This document shows positions 1-7,189 of a DNA stretch of 41,049 nucleotides, one piece after another. This stretch comes from BTQM01 sp036985875. GTDB lineage: Bacteria; Patescibacteriota; Minisyncoccia; Phycocordibacterales; UBA1539. The DNA is taken from assembly GCA_036985875.1 (NCBI GenBank), contig BTQM01000002.1, forward strand, positions 1 through 41,049. Reading direction: 5' to 3'. The notes beneath the pieces are model-generated. The model did not search any database and was not told where the DNA came from. It worked only from the letters and a program-made list of their open reading frames with translations. Numbering within the stretch: the stretch's first letter is position 1; each line of letters starts with the position of its first letter. The position numbers and the translations under genes were made by a program.

Positions 1-1
1 C

Positions 2-166
2 TCCATGATGAATCAGGTCGGCATCTCTCTTGAAAAAGTACGCAGCTACACGCAAGACGCCATGCGCATCTTTCCCCGAATCCCCGACATAAAGAGAGCA
101 CAGTTGGGAGACGAACTCGGACTCTACGGGGCACTTGCGTCTCTGAAACAGAAAGAAGGGAAATAA
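2..166 (+). CDS. ROK family protein (sugar kinase or regulator), C-terminal end only
   Basis: The window opens inside this gene; 54 codons and a TAA stop are visible. The last residues contain AQLGDELGLYGALASL, which matches the usual C-terminal signature of ROK proteins (A-x-LGD-x-AGL-x-GA). ROK proteins are glucokinase-like sugar kinases or NagC/Xyl-type repressors. The part that decides between these, the N-terminal DNA-binding or ATP-binding region, lies outside the window, so no substrate can be given. The stop is followed within 6 nt by a GC-rich hairpin. Confidence 0.6.
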   Translation, partial: SMMNQVGISLEKVRSYTQDAMRIFPRIPDIKRAQLGDELGLYGALASLKQKEGK

Positions 167-171
167 AGGAT

Positions 172-191
172 CCTCGGGGCTTGCCCCGAGG
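172..191 (+). terminator. GC-rich hairpin after the ROK gene
   Basis: CCTCGGGGC and GCCCCGAGG form a perfect 9-bp stem with a 2-nt spacer, starting 6 nt after the ROK stop. The following bases are TATTAAAAT rather than a clean T-run, so it is a plausible but weak intrinsic terminator. Confidence 0.45.
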
Positions 192-224
192 TATTAAAAT
201 AAGTGCTCTCTCCGCTCACTCATT

Positions 225-269
225 CCTGCGGCCTGTCTGCGTGCTCCGCACATGCAGGCAAGCCGCGGG
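225..269. repeat. Nested imperfect inverted repeat in the ROK/folA gap
   Basis: CCTGCGGC (225-232) pairs with GCCGCGGG (262-269) with one G-U pair, and inside it GTGC (241-244) pairs with GCAC (248-251). The whole forms a long GC-rich hairpin between convergent genes. No coding potential is seen here. It could be a dispersed palindromic element or part of a terminator. Confidence 0.4.
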
Positions 270-335
270 GTATTTACCTATAATTTCAAGCGAGGAGCGT
301 GTGAGAGTCTTACCTCATATCATTTTAAGTGCAAC

Positions 336-367
336 AAAAAACCCACACCAGATAGTACTGATGTGGG
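336..367 (-). terminator. Intrinsic terminator of thyA-folA
   Basis: Read on the minus strand, CCCACATCAG and CTGGTGTGGG form a 10-bp stem with one G-U pair and a 6-nt loop, followed directly by TTTTTT. It begins 6 nt past the folA stop. Confidence 0.8.
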
Positions 368-373
368 GGGTGG

Positions 374-898
374 TTAAGAGATGGGCGGCAATACGCGTTC
401 CAATGTTACGAACACAAGATCGTATGGACTTTTTGCCCCTCGCATGTGGATACGCCTCTTCACTTCCCTCCACTCCTGCGATGGAACGAAAGGAAAGAAC
501 ACATTTCCACGAAACTCCTCGTTAATGAACGTGATGTACAAGCGATTCGCGTAAGGCATAAATTCTTGGAATACCGCCGCGCCGCCAATAACCATAATTT
601 CCGCTCCTTGTCCCTCGTCCTCTGCAATGCGAATAGCTTCCTGCGCTGAGAAAGCGTGGAAATATCCCACAGGATAGAATGTTCGTTGTCGGCTCATAAC
701 AACATTTATCCTATCCTTGAGTGGCTTATCGCCAAGCGACGCAAATGTTTTTCTTCCCATGATAATCGGCTTGTGTACGGTCTGCTCCCGAAAATGCTCC
801 ATGTCCGCACTGATATATTCCCAAGGCAGATAGTTGTCTAAGCCGATCACCCTACCGCGTCCCATTGCCGCGATCATCGCAATGTTTGTCTTTTTCAT
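374..898 (-). CDS. folA: Dihydrofolate reductase
   Basis: Predicted to reduce 7,8-dihydrofolate to tetrahydrofolate with NADPH in the cytoplasm, regenerating the cofactor that thymidylate synthase oxidises. The 174-aa product starts MKKTNIAMIAAMGRGRVIG, shows the LPW substrate-loop motif, an acidic residue in ADMEHFREQT at the position of the catalytic acid, the NADPH-binding IMGRKTFASLG, and a late VIGGAAVFQEFMP glycine motif. Length and motif order are normal. An upstream in-frame ATG exists at 949, but AGAGG sits about 6 nt before the ATG at 898, which fixes the start. It follows thyA by 14 nt, so the two genes form one transcript. Confidence 0.93.
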   Translation of the reverse strand: MKKTNIAMIAAMGRGRVIGLDNYLPWEYISADMEHFREQTVHKPIIMGRKTFASLGDKPLKDRINVVMSRQRTFYPVGYFHAFSAQEAIRIAEDEGQGAEIMVIGGAAVFQEFMPYANRLYITFINEEFRGNVFFPFVPSQEWREVKRRIHMRGAKSPYDLVFVTLERVLPPIS

Positions 899-912
899 CT
901 TTGCCTCTTTCC

Positions 913-1710
913 CTAAACCGCGATCGGTGCTTTGATGTACGGCCAACATTGATAATCGTCCGAGATCTCAAAATCATCAAATGTGAAATCAAAAATAGAC
1001 TTCACGTCTGGATCGAGCTTCATGGTCGGCAATGGATACGGATCGCGCATGAGCTGAATGTCAACCTGTTCCCTGTGGTTCAAGTACATATGAAGGTCGC
1101 CGAATGTATGAATAAAGTCGCCCGACTCAAGGCCGCATACTTGCGCCATCATCATGGTGAGAAGAGCATAACTTGCTATATTGAACGGCACGCCCAAAAA
1201 AACATCGGCGCTTCGCTGATACAGCTGACAAGAAAGTTTGCCGTTTGCCACATTGAATTGGAAAAAGCAGTGGCATGGCGGCAGAGCCATTTTATCAATA
1301 TCGGCGACATTCCACGCGCTTACGATCATTCGGCGGGAGTCCGGTGTGCTTTTGATCTCCTCGATCACTCGACTGATCTGGTCTATATGACGACCATCGG
1401 GAGTAGCCCACAAACGCCATTGACGTCCGTATATCGGCCCAAGTTCGCCGGACTCATCGGCCCACTCATCCCAGATGGTCACGCCGTTATCATTAAGATA
1501 CGCTACATTTATATCACCTTTCAAGAACCACAGCAGTTCATGAATAATTCCCCTGATGAACATTTTTTTTGTGGTAAGCAGAGGGAATCCTTCGCTAAGA
1601 TCAAAACGTGTTTGATACCCAAAAACACTAATGGTACCGGTGCCGGTGCGATCACCTTTCTTCGTGCCGTTTTCTTTGATGTGGCGCAACATGTCAAGAT
1701 ATTGCCGCAT
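913..1710 (-). CDS. thyA: Thymidylate synthase (ThyA type)
   Basis: Converts dUMP to dTMP using methylenetetrahydrofolate. The 265-aa protein aligns along its whole length with E. coli-type ThyA: DRTGTGT near the N-terminus, the long IIHELLWFLKGD and VTIWDEWADE blocks, catalytic Cys146 in PPCHCFF, QLYQRSADVFLGVPFNIASY, and the C-terminal IKAPIAV. The start is set by a strong AAGGAGGAG Shine-Dalgarno 5 nt before the ATG at 1710; the ORF itself runs further upstream. First gene of a thyA-folA operon. The organism therefore uses the folate-consuming ThyA route rather than flavin-dependent ThyX. Confidence 0.96.
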   Translation of the reverse strand: MRQYLDMLRHIKENGTKKGDRTGTGTISVFGYQTRFDLSEGFPLLTTKKMFIRGIIHELLWFLKGDINVAYLNDNGVTIWDEWADESGELGPIYGRQWRLWATPDGRHIDQISRVIEEIKSTPDSRRMIVSAWNVADIDKMALPPCHCFFQFNVANGKLSCQLYQRSADVFLGVPFNIASYALLTMMMAQVCGLESGDFIHTFGDLHMYLNHREQVDIQLMRDPYPLPTMKLDPDVKSIFDFTFDDFEISDDYQCWPYIKAPIAV

Positions 1711-1756
1711 GAATCTCCTCCTTTTTGTTGTGACAAGGTGTTGTATTCTGCTCCCC

Positions 1757-1784
1757 ACATTATCACTTCAACGAGTGTTGTCAA
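1757..1784 (-). promoter_or_regulatory. Predicted promoter of thyA-folA
   Basis: On the minus strand a consensus -35 TTGACA (1784-1779) is followed after 16 nt by TAATGT (1762-1757). A GATAAT overlaps the same place but with 14-nt spacing. The predicted transcript has a leader of roughly 40 nt carrying the Shine-Dalgarno sequence. Confidence 0.5.
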
Positions 1785-1874
1785 ACAATACAAGCGGCGT
1801 GCGCTCGTTCAGGCAACAGTGTTTGGTCGTTATAGTCCTCAATATAGGGAAAGAGTTATTCAAGCAGGGCATTT

Positions 1875-1903
1875 TTGCAGAGAGTGAAAAATGATACTAT
1901 ACA
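1875..1903 (+). promoter_or_regulatory. Promoter of the type-3-repeat protein gene
   Basis: TTGCAG (1875-1880) lies 17 nt before TATACA (1898-1903). An overlapping extended -10, TGA-TACTAT (1892-1900), ends 6 nt before the ATG at 1907, so the transcript may begin at or next to the start codon. Confidence 0.5.
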
Positions 1904-1906
1904 TTT

Positions 1907-2995
1907 ATGCCAAAAACGGTGCGGACCATCATGTATACAGAATATACGCTCACGACAACACTCTTGCTTGCTCTATTTTTCCTTGTGTTTTCCACCCACC
2001 TTGCGTATGCGCAGAGCGCGGCCATACGGAACATCGGCTTTATTCCGGGTAATATCTGGTATTCCGAAGATCCTTTTTTTGCCGGAAACAAAATAAGGGT
2101 ATACACAGTGGTGTTCAATAGCAGTCCAAATGATCTTTTGGGAATAATAGAGTTTTATGACAACAGCACTCTGCTTGGGAAAAAAGATTTCTCTCTCGCC
2201 GGTGGTGGCAAGACGCGCAATGTATGGATCGACTGGATGGCGAAGGAGGGGGACCACAAAATATCTGCCAAGATCACGAACGCCACCCTCTCCATCGCGG
2301 GAGGAAAGGAAGAGTCGATCACGCTAGCAAACAATCAAACAGGGGAGAATCAAACATTCGTTGACATTGACACAGACGGGGATGGAATCGGCAACCAGAA
2401 AGACACCGATGACGACAATGACGGCTTGACGGACGCAGAAGAAAAAGAAGCGGGAACAGACCCTCTCAAGAGCGACACGGATGGGGATGGCATTCCCGAC
2501 GGCGAGGATGAAGACCCCACTATCCCCGCGGAGGAAACCCCGTCAGTGACAGAAAATATTAAGAAACGCATTGAGAAAAATGTATCTCCCGCCGTCATCA
2601 AATCCACACGGTCAATCATCAGGAAAGTGGAAGAGTTCAGGGAGGCAAGTAGTGAGAAAGCGGCGATTAAGGTGCGAGAGGCAAAAAGGGAACTGGAATC
2701 TATTAAAAAGAAGGAGTATGTGAACCAGAAAGGAGACGCGCAAGATCGCATATCTTCTACCAAACAGACGGAGAAGATACAAGAGGGAGACATGGAAAAA
2801 ATTGAATCCGAAACACCGTGGGAGGTTGCTGATGATACGATGGGGATAAAGAAACCGCTTGCGTATGCCTCTCTGTTCCTATGGTCCCTCGCTCTATACA
2901 TACTGCAATATAAAGTAGTGTTTTATATTCTTCTACTCTTTCTCATTTTCAAACTGACGATGTTCGCCATCAAACGCTTGTTTAGAAACCCCTAG
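1907..2995 (+). CDS. Secreted, membrane-anchored protein with thrombospondin type-3 repeats
   Basis: Unknown function. From the N-terminus: a signal peptide (hydrophobic core LLLALFFLVFSTHLAYA, cleavage after AYA or AQS); a beta-rich region (about residues 38-125) resembling a CARDB or Ig-like fold; then Asp-rich repeats at about 150-203 including DTDGDGIGNQ, DTDDDNDGLTD and DTDGDGIPDGEDEDP, which are calcium-binding thrombospondin type-3 repeats; a charged helical linker; and a C-terminal transmembrane segment (about 320-355) with a basic tail. The likely topology puts the repeats outside the cell. The ATG at 1931 is an alternative start; 1907 is preferred because an extended -10 box ends 6 nt upstream. 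Similar secreted type-3-repeat proteins are common on CPR surfaces; adhesion is only a guess. Confidence 0.7.
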   Translation: MPKTVRTIMYTEYTLTTTLLLALFFLVFSTHLAYAQSAAIRNIGFIPGNIWYSEDPFFAGNKIRVYTVVFNSSPNDLLGIIEFYDNSTLLGKKDFSLAGGGKTRNVWIDWMAKEGDHKISAKITNATLSIAGGKEESITLANNQTGENQTFVDIDTDGDGIGNQKDTDDDNDGLTDAEEKEAGTDPLKSDTDGDGIPDGEDEDPTIPAEETPSVTENIKKRIEKNVSPAVIKSTRSIIRKVEEFREASSEKAAIKVREAKRELESIKKKEYVNQKGDAQDRISSTKQTEKIQEGDMEKIESETPWEVADDTMGIKKPLAYASLFLWSLALYILQYKVVFYILLLFLIFKLTMFAIKRLFRNP

Positions 2996-3022
2996 GATAC
3001 CAAGTATCAGATATCGAGACTC

Positions 3023-3051
3023 ATCTACTAGACGTCGAGCGTCTAGTAGAT
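3023..3051. repeat. 12-bp perfect inverted repeat between the surface protein and uvrB
   Basis: ATCTACTAGACG (3023-3034) and its exact complement CGTCTAGTAGAT (3040-3051) flank a 5-nt spacer. There is no T-run on either strand. It lies 60 nt upstream of the uvrB -10 box and could be a weak terminator or an operator. Confidence 0.6.
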
Positions 3052-3110
3052 TGGAGCGTGATCTATGTTTATAAAAAGAATAATGTCTGGCATTATTGCA
3101 TGCTAGTGTG

Positions 3111-3116
3111 TATAAT
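3111..3116 (+). promoter_or_regulatory. -10 box of uvrB, leaderless arrangement
   Basis: A consensus TATAAT, preceded by TGTG, ends 7 nt before the ATG at 3124. There is no clear -35 box and no Shine-Dalgarno sequence. This -10 selects ATG 3124 over the in-frame ATG at 3058, which lies upstream of the promoter. Confidence 0.6.
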
Positions 3117-3123
3117 CCATCGA

Positions 3124-5154
3124 ATGCAGAAATTCAAATTAAAAAGCGAGTGGGCACCCGCCGGCGATCAGCCACAAGCCATAAGAGTGCTCACGGACGG
3201 GCTCCGAAAAAGCATGCGCCATCAGACGCTTCTGGGGGTCACTGGATCGGGCAAGACGTTCACAGTGGCCAATGTTATTGCCAATATCGACAAGCCAACA
3301 TTGGTAATTGCACACAATAAAACCCTTGCCGCACAGCTAGCCCAGGAATACCAGGAGTTTTTTCCGGAAAACGCGGTGCATTATTTCGTTTCTTATTACG
3401 ACTACTACCAGCCGGAAGCATACATGCCGATAACGGATACTTATATTGAAAAGGATGCGCAAATAAATGAAGAGATCGATCGCCTGCGACATGCGTCCAC
3501 ACAAGCCCTTCTGACAAGACGCGATGTTATCATCGTTGCATCCGTCTCCTGCATATACGGCATCGGCTCACCGGAGGAATATCAGAAACAGAATTTGACC
3601 CTGCGAAGAAGCGAGGCGGCAAACCGGCGGGAACTCATAAAAAGTTTGGTAGCGATCTATTTCACGAGAACGAATGCTGATCTCACCCCAGGCACATTCA
3701 GGGCAGTGGGCAACAAGGTGGAGATAATGCCCGTTCACGAAAGGATAATGTACAGCATTGAGATATCAGACGGCAAAATATCCTCACTCTTCAAAATAAA
3801 CGCTCTGACAAGCAGTATTCTAGATGAACCAGACGAGATATCGCTTTTCCCGGCAAAACATTTCATCACGGAGGAGGACCAGAAAAACAGGGCGATCATA
3901 CTCATCAAAGAGGAACTGAAGGAGCGTTTGGGCGAGATGAAAAAAGACGGAAAGGTGCTTGAGTACGAGCGTCTCAAAAGGCGCACCACTTACGACCTCG
4001 CGATGATACGCGAGGTGGGATATTGCAGCGGCATTGAAAACTATTCGCGGCACTTCTCCGGCAAACGCGCGGGGGAACCGCCCGAAACGCTTCTTTCGTA
4101 TTTCCCTCGCAAAGAAGATGGAAGTCCTGATTTTCTCACCATCATTGACGAATCGCACGCCACTGTCCCGCAGATCGGAGGCATGTACGCCGGCGACGCT
4201 TCAAGAAAAAAAACGCTGGTGGAGCACGGTTTTCGCCTGCCGAGCGCTTTGGATAATCGCCCGCTTACATCGCGCGAATTTGGGAAAAGGGTTGGACAAG
4301 TTATCTATACGTCCGCAACTCCCGGCACCTACGAGCGGGAGGTGAGCATGCAAACAGCGGAGCAAGTCCTGCGTCCGACGGGACTTGTAGACCCCAAGAT
4401 AGATGTACGCCCAATCACGGAAAAGGGCGGCTACGGGGGCCAGATCGCGGACTTTATCAAGGAGACGGAAAGAGAAATAAAAAAGGGAGGGAGGGTAATC
4501 GCAACGACGCTGACAAAGAAAATGGCAGAGGACTTGAGCGAGTATCTAAAAGAAAAAAAAGTCGCGGCAGAGTACCTGCACAGCGACATCAAAACGATGG
4601 ATAGGATCAAAGTGCTCACGGACTTCAGAAAAGGTTCGCACGCGGATGGCTTTGACTGTTTGGTAGGCGTCAACCTCCTGCGGGAAGGACTTGATCTTCC
4701 CGAGGTCTCCTTCATCGGAATACTGGATGCAGACAAGGAAGGATTTCTCCGCAGCGAGACTGCGCTTATCCAAACGATAGGCCGCGCCGCAAGAAACGTG
4801 CTGGGGCGCGTGATACTCTACGCCGATACTCTGACCGGCTCCATGGAACGGGCGATCAAGGAAACGGACAGGAGGCGCTCTCTCCAGCTCGCGTACAATA
4901 AAAAGCACGGCATTACACCGAAAAGCATCGTGAAAAATATCCGCGACATTACGGAACATATGGAAAGCCAGCACGTAAGAACGGTGCGCACAATGCTTGC
5001 AATAGAAGAAAAGAAATTTGCCAAACATCCGAAGAAATTCATTGCGCTGAAAGAGAAGCGAATGAGTGAGGCGGTAAAAATACTTGATTTTGAGACCGCC
5101 GCGATCTTGCGCGATGAGATCAAGATCCTTAAGGAGAGATTGCCGCGATCCTAG
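3124..5154 (+). CDS. uvrB: Excinuclease ABC subunit B
   Basis: Helicase-like damage-verification subunit of nucleotide excision repair. It is loaded by UvrA and recruits UvrC. The 676-aa protein is full length. It has Walker A GVTGSGKT near residue 40, the beta-hairpin signature YYDYYQPEAYMP near 95, DESHATVPQ, the C-terminal helicase motifs (TATTLTKKMAE-like strand, LREGLDLPEV, QTIGRAARN), and a UVR domain at the end (AVKILDFETAAILRDEIKIL) that contacts UvrC. Starting at 3124 gives MQKFKLKSEWAPAGDQPQAI, the normal UvrB N-terminus; the longer ORF adds 22 residues with no family match. uvrA and uvrC lie 2 kb downstream on the same strand, with three unrelated small genes in between. Confidence 0.96.
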   Translation: MQKFKLKSEWAPAGDQPQAIRVLTDGLRKSMRHQTLLGVTGSGKTFTVANVIANIDKPTLVIAHNKTLAAQLAQEYQEFFPENAVHYFVSYYDYYQPEAYMPITDTYIEKDAQINEEIDRLRHASTQALLTRRDVIIVASVSCIYGIGSPEEYQKQNLTLRRSEAANRRELIKSLVAIYFTRTNADLTPGTFRAVGNKVEIMPVHERIMYSIEISDGKISSLFKINALTSSILDEPDEISLFPAKHFITEEDQKNRAIILIKEELKERLGEMKKDGKVLEYERLKRRTTYDLAMIREVGYCSGIENYSRHFSGKRAGEPPETLLSYFPRKEDGSPDFLTIIDESHATVPQIGGMYAGDASRKKTLVEHGFRLPSALDNRPLTSREFGKRVGQVIYTSATPGTYEREVSMQTAEQVLRPTGLVDPKIDVRPITEKGGYGGQIADFIKETEREIKKGGRVIATTLTKKMAEDLSEYLKEKKVAAEYLHSDIKTMDRIKVLTDFRKGSHADGFDCLVGVNLLREGLDLPEVSFIGILDADKEGFLRSETALIQTIGRAARNVLGRVILYADTLTGSMERAIKETDRRRSLQLAYNKKHGITPKSIVKNIRDITEHMESQHVRTVRTMLAIEEKKFAKHPKKFIALKEKRMSEAVKILDFETAAILRDEIKILKERLPRS

Positions 5155-5208
5155 ACCAGAAAAGGTGTGTTTTCGATCGACTTAACTGCAGATGTGGATA
5201 ACGCACAT

Positions 5209-5236
5209 TGTGTGTCCTATATGCACAAGATATAAT
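5209..5236 (+). promoter_or_regulatory. Promoter of the small membrane protein gene
   Basis: TTGTGT (5209-5214), a 16-nt spacer and a consensus TATAAT (5231-5236) ending 7 nt before the ATG at 5244. This predicts a leaderless or nearly leaderless mRNA. Confidence 0.55.
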
Positions 5237-5243
5237 AATAACC

Positions 5244-5630
5244 ATGGAGAAGGACGCTAAAACAAACGATCTGTCCGGCTCGACTCCGCCAATACACAAT
5301 GGGTCTCGCGCTTTCGAAACCAAGACAGGAAAACATTTGAATGTCATTTTCATCGGCATCACTATAGCGATATTGGTCATTGGAGGGCTTATATATTATA
5401 TTTATTTTTCTCAAAACGGAATACGCAACATAGGTACACCGACTCCGCTTACGATGGAAGAGATCCTTGGTGGCGCGGCGGCGCTCTCAGGAAGAGAAGC
5501 GGTGACAGAGGAAGAGAAAGCGATAATTATCGAAGGATCTTCCGTGCGTAAGACAGAAAAAAGGGAAATTACGGAGGAAGAATGGGAAAAGATACTGGGT
5601 GGGTCTGAAGCGCGTGCTGTTAACGAGTAA
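5244..5630 (+). CDS. Hypothetical single-pass membrane protein
   Basis: The 128-aa product is not recognised. A short polar N-terminus is followed by one transmembrane helix at about residues 33-54 (VIFIGITIAILVIGGLIYYIYF) and an acidic C-terminal tail rich in Glu (TEEEKA, EITEEEWEKILGG). The pair EEILGGAA and EKILGGSEA looks like a short internal repeat. The start at 5244 is chosen because TATAAT ends 7 nt upstream; an in-frame ATG at 5208 would lie before the promoter. It is followed by a long non-coding stretch with a terminator. Confidence 0.6.
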   Translation: MEKDAKTNDLSGSTPPIHNGSRAFETKTGKHLNVIFIGITIAILVIGGLIYYIYFSQNGIRNIGTPTPLTMEEILGGAAALSGREAVTEEEKAIIIEGSSVRKTEKREITEEEWEKILGGSEARAVNE

Positions 5631-5638
5631 AGCACGCG

Positions 5639-5718
5639 CAACCATTGGATGGTTTTAATACTACTAACGACTATGGTTCTACGGTGACCTATCATGCTCA
5701 GTGGGCGGGGATTTTATA
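5639..5718 (+). pseudogene. Possible remnant of an extracellular repeat protein
   Basis: One frame here, without a start codon, reads about 25 residues including DGFNTTNDYGSTVTYHAQW before a TAG stop at 5716-5718. The YGxTVTxxAxW pattern resembles the end of InlB/Flg_new-type beta-repeats of bacterial surface proteins. No further repeats precede it. This could be chance or a worn gene end. Confidence 0.2.
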
Positions 5719-5750
5719 GCAAATCTAAACTAAAAGTTGCAATAAGTTGA

Positions 5751-5783
5751 AAAATGCGCGAGATCTGATCTCGCGCATTTTTT
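5751..5783 (+). terminator. Strong intrinsic terminator
   Basis: AAAATGCGCGAGAT and ATCTCGCGCATTTT form a perfect 14-bp stem around a 3-nt spacer and run into further Ts. It would also work on the minus strand (A-rich left side). It lies 120 nt after the small membrane protein gene. Confidence 0.85.
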
Positions 5784-5784
5784 G

Positions 5785-6021
5785 TTCACAACAAGGACTT
5801 TCAAGTGGCTATCTAGTGCCGACATATCAGTCCCACCACTAGGTTACGGACGCGTATGTAAAATGAGACTACCCGTGCTATAGACGTGTGTAAAATATAT
5901 CTACCTTTTCTGTAAAATCGCTTCTGCTCCGCGTCCTACCTCTCAGCGAGGTTGACTTCTTGCGCTCTGCATAATACTCTTAGAAAAGATAATTTCTTTT
6001 AAGATGTACGGGGAGGTCCTC
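5785..6021. other. Non-coding stretch before the next small gene
   Basis: No convincing ORF, tRNA or repeat is seen. Near its end TTGACT (5952-5957) with TACTCT (5975-5980, 17-nt spacing) or TAATAC (5972-5977, 14-nt) may be the promoter of the 6022 gene. Confidence 0.35.
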
Positions 6022-6330
6022 ATGCCAAAGCAAAAATATGCATTTTCGTCCTTGAATCAAGAGGAATCGTTCTATATACTTGCCGCTCTCATACAAATAC
6101 AGAGCAATGCTCAGAATATACTTGATCAAGTATCCACAGAGATGAATGCGCAAGATATTCTTGAACTCGCTGAGACGATTCAGAAAGGCTTCGCTCGGGG
6201 ATTCATGGGAAATAGTGAGCTTAAGGAAAAGTTTATTGAATATGCTCATGAAAAATTCGGGTTGGAGATTGAAGCGACCGAAGAGGAAGAGAACGGTAAA
6301 GGTCCAAGAGGAGATGTAACTTGGCATTGA
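6022..6330 (+). CDS. Hypothetical protein, 102 aa
   Basis: Not recognised. A soluble, helical-looking small protein (MPKQKYAFSSLNQEESFYIL...) with an acidic tail (TEEEENGKG). The start is set by GGGGAGG 5 nt before ATG 6022; an in-frame ATG at 6004 lies upstream of that Shine-Dalgarno sequence. It ends just before a bidirectional terminator shared with the convergent gene at 6367. Confidence 0.6.
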   Translation: MPKQKYAFSSLNQEESFYILAALIQIQSNAQNILDQVSTEMNAQDILELAETIQKGFARGFMGNSELKEKFIEYAHEKFGLEIEATEEEENGKGPRGDVTWH

Positions 6331-6338
6331 ACGTAGTA

Positions 6339-6368
6339 AAAACCCCCGGTTCTATAACCGGGGGTTTT
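6339..6368. terminator. Bidirectional terminator between convergent genes
   Basis: AAAACCCCCGGTT and AACCGGGGGTTTT form a perfect 13-bp stem with a CTAT loop. The run of four Ts at each end serves both strands, and the right arm overlaps the stop codon of the minus-strand gene. Confidence 0.88.
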
Positions 6369-6954
6369 AATATTTACGGTAGACACGCAGCGTCCTCATG
6401 CATTGCGCGGCAACATCGGACATGACCAAAAAATGTTCGCTCATGTGACGACCAATCTCTCTTTCCGTTTGGCGATAGAAACTCCCGTATAGACGCACAC
6501 CCATTTCTTTATAAAATCTGGCGTTGATTGCTTGCGCATTCCCCTTTTTGGGAAACAGAGATGAGAAGAGGAGACACGCATCGGCCCCCTCCTGCAGTAA
6601 AAACGGATTCCCTGTTTTCGCATTTTCGACCAGAAAACCAAAGACGTTTACATGGCGGAATTGTCGGTAAAAAAGTCTTGTGAGTAATTCCGCGGTATAG
6701 CACGCGCACAGAAACAGTGTTGGATTCATCATGTTTCTGTCACGAAGAATATCAATCATCGTTGACTGAAAAAAATACCGCACCTCCTCCTCGTTCACAA
6801 TGGTCATATTGCCAGAGAAACGCAAGGTCTTTTTCTTGACGAACACAAGTGCATCAAGGACAAGTCCGTCTATGTCCTCAGTTGAGGAATGTTTGTCCTT
6901 GCGCCGCAGTGCGTCGCAAATGTCTATTATGCGGGTGAGCTTTTTATCACGCAT
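6367..6954 (-). CDS. Conserved-looking hypothetical protein, 195 aa
   Basis: No family is assigned. The protein is soluble with no signal peptide or transmembrane helix. A likely core is VENAKTGNPFLLQEGADAC followed by LLFSSLFPKKGNAQ and a helical end. The regular helix pattern and aromatic/basic-rich FYRQFRHVNVFGF suggest a folded enzyme or RNA/DNA-associated protein, but no catalytic motif is visible. The ORF begins at 6969, but AAGGAGG lies about 6 nt before the second ATG (6954), so that start is used. I have an impression that proteins of this type occur in other parcubacterial genomes; this was not checked. Confidence 0.6.
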   Translation of the reverse strand: MRDKKLTRIIDICDALRRKDKHSSTEDIDGLVLDALVFVKKKTLRFSGNMTIVNEEEVRYFFQSTMIDILRDRNMMNPTLFLCACYTAELLTRLFYRQFRHVNVFGFLVENAKTGNPFLLQEGADACLLFSSLFPKKGNAQAINARFYKEMGVRLYGSFYRQTEREIGRHMSEHFLVMSDVAAQCMRTLRVYRKY

Positions 6955-7083
6955 TACTCCCTCCTTCATGCAACGTATATTGAAATAGTTTTACAACCAT
7001 CTCATGAGGCCTCTTGCTATATATTAGCATGCTTCCCATTGCTTTCACATCAAGAAATTGCTACTATGCTTCTTGTTGATACA

Positions 7084-7101
7084 CCCCGCATGGTTGCGGG
7101 G
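7084..7101. repeat. 7-bp hairpin in the 6955-7189 gap
   Basis: CCCCGCA and TGCGGGG with a 4-nt loop, not followed by a T-run. The rest of this 235-nt gap shows no gene. Confidence 0.4.
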
Positions 7102-7147
7102 CACACACCCCCTCTCTCACGGAAGGGGGGTCGTTAGCGTTTTAGCA

Positions 7148-7160
7148 GTCGTGACACGAC
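7148..7160. promoter_or_regulatory. Short palindrome upstream of uvrA
   Basis: GTCGTG-A-CACGAC is a perfect 6+6 palindrome 29 nt before the uvrA start. It has the size of an operator half-site pair. No link to a damage regulator can be shown from this sequence. Confidence 0.25.
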
Positions 7161-7189
7161 CGATAAAAATGTAAACAACAACATACACT

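Noticed and set aside
865..1887. 340-codon open frame on the plus strand
   Set aside because: It is antisense to thyA, whose motifs, Shine-Dalgarno sequence and promoter are clear; the plus-strand translation resembles no protein.
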